64,000 nt of DNA from Streptomyces noursei ATCC 11455 (GTDB lineage Bacteria; Actinomycetota; Actinomycetes; Streptomycetales; Streptomycetaceae): assembly GCF_001704275.1 (NCBI RefSeq), contig NZ_CP011533.1, positions 6,448,001-6,512,000 of the forward strand. The letters run 5' to 3'. The position numbers and the translations under genes are program-made. Positions 43,272 through 51,025 of this stretch are shown one piece after another (positions within the stretch are counted from its first letter, which is position 1; every line of letters starts with the position of its first letter). Under the pieces are notes generated by a model that saw nothing but the letters and a program-made list of their open reading frames with translations, did no database searches and had not been told where the DNA came from.

Positions 43272-44717
43272 ATGGTCCGCATGCCCCCGATAGCCACCTC
43301 CTCCACGCTGTCCGCGTCCGTGCGCCGGAGGGCCGCGCCGGCCTGGCTGGTGATGCTGCTGGTCTGCGCCGGACAGTTCCTGGTCGTGCTGGACGTCTCC
43401 GTCGTGAACGTGGCACTGCCCGCCATGCGTTCCGGGCTGGGCCTGTCCGAGCTGGGCCTGCAGTGGATCGTCAACGCCTACGTGATCACCTTCGCGGGCT
43501 TCATGCTGCTCGGTGGCCGGGCCGCCGACATCTTCGGCCGCAAGCGGATCTTCCTCGTCGGGCTGGCGCTGTTCACCATCGCGAGCGCGGCCGGCGGGGT
43601 CGCCCGGGAGCCCTGGCAGCTGATCGCCGCCCGCACCATCCAGGGCGTGGGGGCCGCGGTGCTCTCCCCGGCCACCCTCACCATCCTGACCACGTCGTTC
43701 CCGGCCGGCCCGGCCCGTACGCGGGCCATCGCGACGTGGACGGCGGTCGGCGCGGGCGGTGGCGCGGTGGGCGGCCTGGTCGGCGGGGTGCTGACCGAGT
43801 ACCTGTCGTGGCGGTGGGTGCTGCTGATCAACGTCCCGGTGGGCGCGCTGGTGTTGGCCGGTGCCGCGCTGTGGCTCACCGAGAGCCGGCAGGGCGCCGC
43901 GCGGCGGCTGGACGTGCCCGGTGCGCTGCTGGTCACCGGCGGGCTCGGCCTGGTGGCGTACGGCATCGTGCAGACCGAGACGCACGGCTGGGGGTCGGCT
44001 TCGGCGCTGCTGCCGCTGGTCGCGGGGCTGGTGGTGGTCGCGGTCTTCGTCGCCGTCGAGGCGCGTACCAAGGCGCCGTTGATGCCGCTGGGGCTGTTCC
44101 GGCTGCGGTCGGTCTCCTCGGCCAACGCGGCGATGGTGCTGTCCGGCGCCGCGATGTTCTCCATGTGGTACTTCCTGTCCCTCTACACGCAGAACGTCCT
44201 GTCCTACACGCCGCTGCAGGCCGGTCTCTCCTTCATCCCGCACTCGCTGTGCATCGTGCTGGGGTCGAAGACCGCGCCCCGGCTGATGCACCGGCTCGGC
44301 GCCAAGACGCTGGCGGTCGGCGGGGCGGTGCTCTCGCTGGCCGGGATGGCGTGGCAGAGCACGATGGCGGTCGACGGGACGTATCTCGGGTCGATCCTCG
44401 GCCCGGGCGTGCTGATGGCGCTGGGCGCCGGGCTGACCGCGACGCCGATCGCCGCCATCGCCACCTCCGGTGCCGACCCGGACGACCAGGGGCTGGTCTC
44501 CGGCCTGATCAACACCTCGCGGCAGATGGGCGGCGCGCTGGGCCTGTCGGTGCTCTCCACCGTCGCGGCCTCCCGGATCGCCTCGGGCTCCGGCCGCGCG
44601 GCGCTGGCGAGCGGCTACGGCACGGCCTTCCTGGTCGGCGCGGCGGTGCTGGCCGGCAGCATCGCGCTGATGCTCCTCGCGCTGCCGCGGCGGCGCAGCG
44701 ACACCGCGCACGGCTGA
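43272..44717 (+). CDS. MFS drug-efflux transporter, DHA2 (EmrB/QacA) type
   Basis: The protein has 481 residues with fourteen hydrophobic segments. Motif D1 in helix 1 LDVSVVNVALPAM, motif A GRAADIFGRKRIFLVG in the 2-3 loop, and motif C region AVGAGGGAVGGLVGGVLTEYLSWRWVLLINVPVG identify the 14-helix DHA2 antiporters. It probably exports toxic lipophiles with protons. ATG 43272 or 43281 are both possible. No dedicated regulator is adjacent. The upstream 210 bases contain a CCGCCCG-TA-GGCGGG hairpin at about 43088 that may terminate the thiolase transcript. Confidence 0.9.
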   Translation: MVRMPPIATSSTLSASVRRRAAPAWLVMLLVCAGQFLVVLDVSVVNVALPAMRSGLGLSELGLQWIVNAYVITFAGFMLLGGRAADIFGRKRIFLVGLALFTIASAAGGVAREPWQLIAARTIQGVGAAVLSPATLTILTTSFPAGPARTRAIATWTAVGAGGGAVGGLVGGVLTEYLSWRWVLLINVPVGALVLAGAALWLTESRQGAARRLDVPGALLVTGGLGLVAYGIVQTETHGWGSASALLPLVAGLVVVAVFVAVEARTKAPLMPLGLFRLRSVSSANAAMVLSGAAMFSMWYFLSLYTQNVLSYTPLQAGLSFIPHSLCIVLGSKTAPRLMHRLGAKTLAVGGAVLSLAGMAWQSTMAVDGTYLGSILGPGVLMALGAGLTATPIAAIATSGADPDDQGLVSGLINTSRQMGGALGLSVLSTVAASRIASGSGRAALASGYGTAFLVGAAVLAGSIALMLLALPRRRSDTAHG

Positions 44718-44718
44718 G

Positions 44719-44750
44719 CGGGGCGCCCCGGCCGCGGCCGGGGCGCCCCG
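44719..44750. terminator. Bidirectional terminator palindrome
   Basis: A 32-bp perfect palindrome (CGGGGCGCCCCGGCC, a GCGG-centred core, then its complement) sits between the convergent transporter and response-regulator genes. Confidence 0.8.
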
Positions 44751-44761
44751 CCGGTCCCGCG

Positions 44762-45367
44762 CTACAGCCAGCCGTTGCGCCGGGCCGCCCGTACCGCCTC
44801 GATGCGGTTGCGGGCGCCGGTCTTGCCGATGGCGGCCGAGAGGTAGTTGCGGACCGTGGCCTGCGAAAGGTGCAACTTGGCGGCGATGTCGGAGACCGTC
44901 GCGCCGTCCACGGCGGCGGTGAGGACATCGCGCTCGCGCGGGGTCAGCGGGTTGGGGCCGGCGCTCAGGGCCGCGGCGGCCAGGCCGGGGTCGATCACCC
45001 GCTCACCGGCCAGCACCCGGCGGATCGCCGCCGCCAGGTCCTCCACCGGCCCGTCCTTCACCAGGAAGCCGGACGCCCCGGCCTCCATGGCGCGGCGCAG
45101 ATAGCCGGGCCGCCCGAACGTGGTCACAATCAGCACCTTGCACGAGGGCAGCGCGTCGCGCAGGTCGGCGGCGGCGTCCAGGCCGCTGCGCCCGGGGAGT
45201 TCGATGTCCAGGAGCGCGACGTCCGGGCGGGTCTCCAGCGCGGACGCGACGATCTGGTCGCCCGCCGGGACCTGCGCCACCACCTCCATGTCGTCCTCGA
45301 GGCCGAGCAGCAGCGCCAGCGCGCCCATCATCATCCGCTGGTCCTCGGCCAGCAGCAGCCTGATCAC
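44762..45367 (-). CDS. NarL/FixJ-type response regulator
   Basis: The protein has 201 residues. The receiver domain is IRLLLAEDQRMMMGALALLLG with acidic ED, phosphoacceptor Asp in PDVALLDIELPGRSG (about 54) and Lys in GFLVKDGPVEDL. The output domain is NPLTPRERDVLTAAVDGATVSDIAAKLHLSQATVRNYLSAAIGKTGARNRIEAVRAA, a LuxR-type helix-turn-helix. The GTG/ATG start region overlaps the kinase stop by 4 bases. It likely activates or represses neighbouring genes; the ABC transporter it would normally control is broken here. Confidence 0.93.
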   Translation of the reverse strand: MIRLLLAEDQRMMMGALALLLGLEDDMEVVAQVPAGDQIVASALETRPDVALLDIELPGRSGLDAAADLRDALPSCKVLIVTTFGRPGYLRRAMEAGASGFLVKDGPVEDLAAAIRRVLAGERVIDPGLAAAALSAGPNPLTPRERDVLTAAVDGATVSDIAAKLHLSQATVRNYLSAAIGKTGARNRIEAVRAARRNGWL

Positions 45368-46644
45368 CTGGACAGTTCCTCCGTATCCGCCAGATCGCCC
45401 GCGCCCACCGGGAGTTCGGCGGTGACGCGGAAGCCGCGCGGCCCGTCGGGGCCGCTGCGCAGTGTGCCGCCCGCCGCGGCCAGCCGCTCGGTCAGCCCCT
45501 TCAGGCCCGTGCCGCCCACCGGCCCGGTGGTGGCGTCGGGCGGTGCGAGGGCCCCGGCGGCCTCGTCCGCGGAGGACGCACCGGAGCTTACGGGAGCGCG
45601 GCCGTCGTCCGTGATCGTCAACCGCACCCGGTCGTCGTCCGCGTGCACCGTGATCTCGCAGCGGGTGGCGCCGCTGTGCCGGACGGCGTTGGTGACGCCC
45701 TCGCGGACCACCCAGCCCAGCAGCGCCGCAGCCTGCGGCGGCAGCGGCGGCCCGGACTGCCGCACCACCGGCTCGATCCCGGCGCCGTCCAACGCCGAAC
45801 GGGCCCGGTCCAGTTCGGTCGCCAGGCTGCCCTGGCGGTAGCCGGTGACCGCCTCGCGCACCTCGGTCAGCGCCTGCCGGCCCACCGCCTCGATGTCGGC
45901 GGCCTGGGCCAGCGCCGCTTCGAGGTCGCGCGGCGCCAGCCGGCGGACCGCCTCGGCCTTGACCACCACCACGGACAGGGTGTGGCCCAGCAGGTCGTGC
46001 AGGTCGCGGGAGAACCGCAGCCGCTCCTTCTCCACCGCGCTGCGGGCCAGTTCCTGGCGGGTGGCGCGCAGTTCCTGGACGGTGTCGAAGAGGCTGAGGA
46101 CGGTGGACGTCACCATCCCGGACAGGAACGTGCCGTAGCCGATGCCGAACGCGCCCGCGGCGCCCGCGTCCGACCAGCCGGACAGGATGCCGGCCGATCC
46201 GCTGAGCGTGATCAGCCAGATCGCGAGCGGCTTGCCGCGCAGCGCCCGCACCGTGCCGGAGGCCAGCGACAGCAGGGGGAAGAACAGGAACCAGTTGCCG
46301 CCGAAGCCGAGCGCGATGGCGACGGTGACGGCGGTCAGCGCGGCCAGGGCGTAGACCGGGTAGCGGGTGTCGCGCAGCCGGGGGCTGAAGGCGGCGAAGA
46401 CGACGGTGAGATAGAGGGAGTTGAAGGCGAGGAGCCCGGCGCCGGCCAGCCAGGGGTTGCCGGACCTGCCCTGGATGATGTTGGAGAACGCGCCCAGTCC
46501 CATCAGCAGCCAGGGCAGGAAGGCGCCCCGGCCGGGGCCCCTGGGCTCGCGCTCGTCCGGCCGCTTCGACGCCGGGCCCGGCCGCTGTTCCGGCCCGCAG
46601 TCGGGCGCGCCGTCCCGCTCCCGCCGTCGTCCTGTCCGCATCAT
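45364..46644 (-). CDS. DesK-type sensor histidine kinase
   Basis: The protein has 426 residues. Five or six membrane helices lie in about 45-190, then a HisKA_3 domain with the phosphoacceptor in RFSRDLHDLLGHTLSVVVVKAEAVRRL (His in DLHD), then an HATPase with LLGWVVREGVTNAVRHSGATRCEITVH (N-box) and VGGTGLKGLTERLAAAGGTL (G-box). There is no large extracellular domain, so the membrane itself or a transporter is probably sensed. It starts at 46644 after AGGAAC and is translationally coupled to the response regulator. Confidence 0.92.
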   Translation of the reverse strand: MMRTGRRRERDGAPDCGPEQRPGPASKRPDEREPRGPGRGAFLPWLLMGLGAFSNIIQGRSGNPWLAGAGLLAFNSLYLTVVFAAFSPRLRDTRYPVYALAALTAVTVAIALGFGGNWFLFFPLLSLASGTVRALRGKPLAIWLITLSGSAGILSGWSDAGAAGAFGIGYGTFLSGMVTSTVLSLFDTVQELRATRQELARSAVEKERLRFSRDLHDLLGHTLSVVVVKAEAVRRLAPRDLEAALAQAADIEAVGRQALTEVREAVTGYRQGSLATELDRARSALDGAGIEPVVRQSGPPLPPQAAALLGWVVREGVTNAVRHSGATRCEITVHADDDRVRLTITDDGRAPVSSGASSADEAAGALAPPDATTGPVGGTGLKGLTERLAAAGGTLRSGPDGPRGFRVTAELPVGAGDLADTEELSR

Positions 46645-46735
46645 GTCGTTCCTCGCCTCATACCGTGCTCTCCCCTGCTCGTGGCGCCGACGGCATCCGC
46701 CGCCCCGCCGCCGCTCGTGCCGCTCGTGCCGCTCG

Positions 46736-47089
46736 TCACAGCGTCCGCGCGGCCCGGCGGTAGGCGTACACCGCGTAACCGCCGAAGAGTGCCAGCCAGG
46801 CGGCCGGTATCGCCACCGTGGTCGGTCCCGGTGCGCCGCCCTGGGCAGTCCGGCCAGCGCTTCGGTCCGCGCGCCGGCGAGGTCGAAGGAGACCCGTGCG
46901 CTGCCGGCCCGTCGCTTGATCCCCGCCCCGCTGCCGTCGGCCGCGATCCGGCCGCGGTCCCTCCAGCCCGTCCACGGCCCGCACCGCGCCGTAGCTCCGG
47001 GTGACGCCGGTGAACGCCACCGCGGCGCCCGCCCGGCCCGCGGCCGGTGCCGCGCCGGGCCCCCGCACCCTGCTCGCCGTCCCTGTCAC
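46736..47089 (-). pseudogene. ABC transporter remnant: ATPase N-terminus joined to permease C-terminus
   Basis: From GTG 47089, which has a good ribosome site GGGGAGG, the product begins like an ABC-2 ATPase: GAAVAFTGVTRSYGAVRAVDGLEG, the strand just before a P-loop. The P-loop and everything after are missing. After about 60 residues of compositionally odd sequence the frame ends TTVAIPAAWLALFGGYAVYAYRRAARTL, which is the last membrane helix of an ABC-2 permease. So the body of both genes has been deleted. Such transporters usually sit beside the kind of two-component system encoded just downstream, which supports the reading. Confidence 0.65.
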
Positions 47090-47420
47090 ATCTGCCTCCC
47101 CGTGGTGCCGACGCAGCTCCGCGCGCCGGTGGTCGGTGCCGTCCGGCCGCGAGAGGTCCGCGCCGTACGGGTGGGGCGACCTCGTCACCCACTGCCTCAG
47201 ACGTTACGGAGAGTCGCCGTCGCGGCGGCAGATGCGAATGTGGGGGAAGGGCCCTGACAAATGTCATGGGTCGGTGGGCCGAACGGTGCGGTCGGGGGCC
47301 GAAAGGCGGGGCGGGGCGCGGCCGGACGAGGTCGTGGGCGGGCGGCGGCCACCGTCATCTGACATGCCGTCAGGGGTCTTCCGGGTCTCGCCCGTATCGG
47401 CTATACATGACTGCCATCGG

Positions 47421-47436
47421 CTAGAACGCGTTCTAG
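47421..47436. promoter_or_regulatory. Perfect KstR-type palindrome before the MaoC/ADH/SDR operon
   Basis: CTAGAACGCGTTCTAG is a perfect 16-bp palindrome whose core TAGAACGCGTTCTA matches TNNAACNNGTTNNA at all fixed positions. It is 135 bases before the start at 47571. The other bases between 47090 and 47570 show no gene. Confidence 0.88.
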
Positions 47437-47570
47437 AAGTGCAGTGCGCCGGGTGCCGGCGGAGTGCGCCGAGGAGCGCGGGCCCGCCGACCCGATACGA
47501 CCCCGGCGCGGCCGACGGTGCGGACGGCCGGGCCGGGGTCTCACGCCGTGGTGAAGGAGCAAGCAGCCCC

Positions 47571-48485
47571 ATGCCCATCGACGCCGCCAAGGCCACCTCC
47601 GCCGAGCCGCGGACCACCGAACTCGCCTGGGACCACAAGGACGTCCAGCTCTACCACCTCGGCATCGGCGCCGGTGCGGCCACCCCGGAGCGGCCGCACG
47701 CCGCCACCGACCCCGACGAACTCCGCTACACCCTGGAGAGCGCGCTGCACGTGCTCCCCAGCTTCGCCACCGTCGCCGGCGGCGGCATGGCGCTGGCCGG
47801 CGGACTCTCCGCGCCCGGCATCGACGTCGACCTGGCGGCCGTCCTGCACGGCGGGCAGACCGTCACCGTGCACCGCGCCCTCCCCGTGAACGGCCGCGCC
47901 ACCCAGACCTCCACCGTCCCGGCCGTCTACGACAAGGGCAAGGCGGCCGTGATCGTGCTGCGCTCCGAAGTGGCCGACGACGACGGGCCGTTGTGGACCT
48001 GCGACACCCGGATCTTCGTCCGCGGCGAGGGCGGCTTCGGCGGCGAGCGGGGCCCCTCGGTCCGCGGCGAACTGCCCGACCGGGCACCCGACCTGACCAC
48101 CGAACGCCTGGTCCGCGCGGACCAGGCGCTGCTGTACCGCCTCTCCGGCGACTGGAACCCGCTGCACGCCGACCCCGAGTTCGCCGCGCTCGCCGGGTTC
48201 GACCGGCCGATCCTGCACGGCCTGTGCTCGTACGGCGTGACGCTCAAGGCGGTGGTGGACACCGCGCTGGACGGGGACGTCTCCCGGGTGCGGTCGTACA
48301 CCACACGGTTCGCGGGGGTGGTGTTCCCGGGGGAGACGCTGCGGATCCGCATGTGGCGGGAGCCGGCGGAGGCGGGCGCGGGCGGTCGCATCCGGGTCTC
48401 GGTCACCGCGGCCGAGCGGGACGACGCGCCGGTACTGGCGGACACGGTGGTCGAGCACGGCACGACAGGCCCGTCCGGCGCTTGA
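47571..48485 (+). CDS. MaoC-type 2-enoyl-CoA hydratase, Hsd4B-like
   Basis: The protein has 304 residues and a double hot-dog fold. The catalytic hydratase-2 motif is YRLSGDWNPLHADPEFAALAGFDRPILHGLCSYG at about 200-235 with the Asp and His of D-W-N-P-L-H. The N-terminal half (DVQLYHLGIGAG, LHVLPSFATVAGG) is the degenerate partner hot-dog that binds the CoA chain. This layout matches actinobacterial Hsd4B/peroxisomal MFE-2 hydratases, which hydrate 2-enoyl-CoA in side-chain beta-oxidation. ATG 47571 is used, with AAGGAG 12 bases before it. First of a three-gene operon. Confidence 0.88.
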   Translation: MPIDAAKATSAEPRTTELAWDHKDVQLYHLGIGAGAATPERPHAATDPDELRYTLESALHVLPSFATVAGGGMALAGGLSAPGIDVDLAAVLHGGQTVTVHRALPVNGRATQTSTVPAVYDKGKAAVIVLRSEVADDDGPLWTCDTRIFVRGEGGFGGERGPSVRGELPDRAPDLTTERLVRADQALLYRLSGDWNPLHADPEFAALAGFDRPILHGLCSYGVTLKAVVDTALDGDVSRVRSYTTRFAGVVFPGETLRIRMWREPAEAGAGGRIRVSVTAAERDDAPVLADTVVEHGTTGPSGA

Positions 48486-48569
48486 AGGCGAGCGGCCGTC
48501 AGGCCGCGACAGCCCCGACGGCCGGCCCGTCGGGGGCGGAACGTCGTACGTACGAGAGGAGCCGCTCGG

Positions 48570-49646
48570 ATGCGCGCAGCCGTACAGCACGAGACGGGAC
48601 GGGACAAGCTGGAGGTGCTCGACGACGTCGAGGCGGTGGGGTTCGGCCCCGGCCGGGTCAGGATCCGGATCCGGGCCACCGGACTGTGCCACTCCGACCT
48701 CTCGGCGATGAGCGGGGTGCTGCCGCAGCCCGCGCCCTTCGTCCCCGGGCACGAGGGGGCCGGGGAGATCCTCGACGTCGGCGACGGGGTCACCGGCCTG
48801 AAGGCGGGCGACCGGGTCCTGATGTGCTGGCTGCCCGCCTGCGGCAGCTGCCCGTCCTGCAAACGCGGTCAGACCCACCTCTGCCTGGCCGGGTTCATGA
48901 ACGCCGGCACCCCCAACTTCAAGCGCCCCGGCGGCGACGTGTTCGGCTTCGCCGGCACCGGCACCTTCGCCGAGGAGGTGGTGGTCGCCGCCAACTGCGC
49001 GGTCCCGATCCCGGACGACGTGCCCTACGAGATCGCCGCCCTGATCGGCTGCGGGGTCACCACCGGGCTCGGCGCGGCCTTCAACACCGCGAAGGTGGAG
49101 GCCGGTTCCTCGGTCGCGGTGATCGGCTGCGGCGGCGTGGGCATCTCCGTCATCCAGGGGGCGCGGGCCTGCGGCGCCGCTCAGATCACCGCCGTCGACC
49201 CGGTGGCGGCCCGCCGCGAGGCCGCCCTCCGGTTCGGCGCCACCGAGGCCGTCGCCCCCGAGGAACTCGCCGGCGCCAAGGCCCGGATCACCGGCGGCGA
49301 GGGCTTCGACTACGTCTTCGAAGTCGTCGGCAGGTCCGCCACCGCCCGCACCGCGTACGAGACGACCCGGCGCGGCGGCACCCTCTGCGTGGTCGGCGCG
49401 GGCGCGATGGACGACACCTTCCAGGTCAACATGTTCGAGCTGTTCTTCGACGAGAAGCGGATCCTGCCGTCGCTGTACGGGGGCGGGGACGTGCTGCGCT
49501 CCTACGAGCGGGCCATCGCCCTGTGGCGGGCCGGCCGGATCGACCTCGAAGGGCTGATCACCCACCGGGTCCGGCTGGACGGCATCAACGACGCCCTGGA
49601 CCAGATGCGTTCGGGCACCGCGCTGCGTACCTGCATCGAGATCTGA
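48570..49646 (+). CDS. Zinc-dependent alcohol dehydrogenase (class III-like MDR)
   Basis: The protein has 358 residues. Catalytic zinc ligands are Cys in GLCHSDLS, His in VPGHEGAGEI and a later Cys in LIGCGVTTG. Structural zinc is held by CGSCPSCKRGQTHLC. The NAD site is VAVIGCGGVGISVIQGA, ending with AVDP, where the Asp prefers NAD. It oxidises a primary alcohol, possibly the side-chain alcohol formed by CYP125 before the aldehyde dehydrogenase step; this is inferred from operon and regulon. It lies 84 bases after the hydratase gene with its own ribosome site (GAGAGGAG). Confidence 0.9.
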   Translation: MRAAVQHETGRDKLEVLDDVEAVGFGPGRVRIRIRATGLCHSDLSAMSGVLPQPAPFVPGHEGAGEILDVGDGVTGLKAGDRVLMCWLPACGSCPSCKRGQTHLCLAGFMNAGTPNFKRPGGDVFGFAGTGTFAEEVVVAANCAVPIPDDVPYEIAALIGCGVTTGLGAAFNTAKVEAGSSVAVIGCGGVGISVIQGARACGAAQITAVDPVAARREAALRFGATEAVAPEELAGAKARITGGEGFDYVFEVVGRSATARTAYETTRRGGTLCVVGAGAMDDTFQVNMFELFFDEKRILPSLYGGGDVLRSYERAIALWRAGRIDLEGLITHRVRLDGINDALDQMRSGTALRTCIEI

Positions 49647-49712
49647 AGCGGCCATCCGCACGGCGCGCCGAGGCCGCGCGGAACCGCACGGGAAGCACAG
49701 GAGAGGACACGC

Positions 49713-50672
49713 ATGGCACAGCCACTGGAGGGCCTGACCGCGATCGTCACCGGTGCCGGCCGCGGACTGGGCCGGGCCGAGGCCCTGGAACTCGCCCGTC
49801 TCGGCGCCCGGGTCGTCGTCAACGACTTCGGCCAGCCCGGTCGGGACGGGTCGGGCGCGGCCTCGGCCGCTCCCGCCCAGGAGGTCGTCGAGGCGATCCG
49901 CGCGGCCGGCGGACAGGCCGTCGCCCACACCGGCGACGTCGCCGACCACCAACAGGCCGGGGCACTCGTCCAGTTGGCGATCGACACCTACGGCCGGCTG
50001 GACATCCTGGTCAACAACGCGGGCATCCTGCGGGACCGTATGGTGTTCTCGATGACCGAGGACGAGTGGGACTCGGTCATCCGGGTCCACCTCAAGGGCC
50101 ACTTCAACACCACCCATTTCGCCGCCGCGCACTGGCGCGCCCGCTCCAAGGAGGCCGGCGGACCGGTCTTCGGCCGGATCGTCAACACCTCCTCCGAGGC
50201 GTTCCTGGCCGGCTCCGCGGGCCAGCCCAACTACGCCGCGGCCAAGGGCGGCATCGTCGGCCTGACCACGTCCACGGCGCTGGCGCTGGCCAAGTACGGC
50301 GTGACCGCCAACGCCATCTGCCCGCGCGCCCGCACCCGGATGACCGAGGACGTCTTCGCCGGCGTTCCGGCCCGTCAGGGGGGCGCGGGCCCCGAGGACG
50401 GCCGGCCCGACCCGCTCGCGCCCGAGCACGTCGCGCCGCTCGTCGGCTATCTCGCCTCGCCGGCCGCCGCCGGGGTCAACGGCCAACTGCTGGTCGTCCA
50501 CGGCGGCATGGTCGCGATCGCCGAACGCCCGCGGATCGCCGCGAAGTTCGACACCGCAAAGGAGATCTTCAGCTACGAGGAGCTGGACGGCCTGCTCACC
50601 CCGTACTACGCCGAGCGCCCGGCGCACGAGACCTTCGCGGCGGCCGAGGTGCTGGGCCTCAAGCACGACTGA
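49713..50672 (+). CDS. Short-chain dehydrogenase, Hsd4A-like (17-beta-HSD4 / 3-hydroxyacyl-CoA type)
   Basis: The protein has 319 residues. The cofactor motif is VTGAGRGLGRAEALELARLGARVVVNDFG (T-G-x3-G-x-G, Asp for NAD), the NNAG strand is ILVNNAGILRDRM, the catalytic Ser lies in VNTSSEAFLAGSAGQPNYAAAKGG with Tyr and Lys (Y-x3-K). The long C-terminus with ILRD and AERPRIAAKFDTAKEIFSYEELD fits the peroxisomal MFE-2/Hsd4A group that oxidises 3-hydroxyacyl-CoA. With the MaoC hydratase two genes upstream it supplies both steps of MFE-2 as separate proteins. GGAGAGGA precedes the ATG. Confidence 0.9.
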   Translation: MAQPLEGLTAIVTGAGRGLGRAEALELARLGARVVVNDFGQPGRDGSGAASAAPAQEVVEAIRAAGGQAVAHTGDVADHQQAGALVQLAIDTYGRLDILVNNAGILRDRMVFSMTEDEWDSVIRVHLKGHFNTTHFAAAHWRARSKEAGGPVFGRIVNTSSEAFLAGSAGQPNYAAAKGGIVGLTTSTALALAKYGVTANAICPRARTRMTEDVFAGVPARQGGAGPEDGRPDPLAPEHVAPLVGYLASPAAAGVNGQLLVVHGGMVAIAERPRIAAKFDTAKEIFSYEELDGLLTPYYAERPAHETFAAAEVLGLKHD

Positions 50673-50707
50673 CGGCCGCCCGGCCGGACGGCGTCCGGGT
50701 GCACAAC

Positions 50708-50750
50708 GGCCGTGGCCGCCGCCCGCGTTCGCGGTGCGGCGGCCACGGCC
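50708..50750. terminator. Terminator after the MaoC/ADH/SDR operon
   Basis: GGCCGTGGCCGCCGC pairs perfectly with GCGGCGGCCACGGCC around a 13-base loop, between convergent genes. Confidence 0.8.
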
Positions 50751-50765
50751 TGCGGCGTCGGTCGC

Positions 50766-50927
50766 TCAGAAGGTCTGGATCTGGTGGTCCCGGCGGTGCC
50801 GCCCGTGCGCGGTGTCCTGCGCTTCCTCGGTGGCGGCGGCCGGACCGCGGTGCCTGCCGGAGCCTGCGGCCTCGGCGGCTGCCTCGTGCGGGCGCGCCTG
50901 GGTCGTTTCGGTCTGGGCTTCGGACAT
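50766..50927 (-). CDS. Small hydrophilic protein, His/Arg/Gln-rich
   Basis: The protein has 53 residues, MSEAQTETTQARPHEAAAEA followed by AGSGRHRGPAAATEEAQDTAHGRHRRDHQIQTF, with two GRHR motifs. It has no signal or membrane segment. The frame is clean and ends 16 bases from a terminator. Similar tiny proteins occur in streptomycetes without known function. No strong ribosome site is visible, so the call is tentative. Confidence 0.4.
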   Translation of the reverse strand: MSEAQTETTQARPHEAAAEAAGSGRHRGPAAATEEAQDTAHGRHRRDHQIQTF

Positions 50928-51025
50928 GAAAAGAGTCACTCCGTCGGATCGCTTACAGCTGTACGCGTCGGGACCTCCCCGGCTCCCGCCGGGAAGCGAC
51001 CCGTGCGGTGCCGTCGGTGGCCGGG

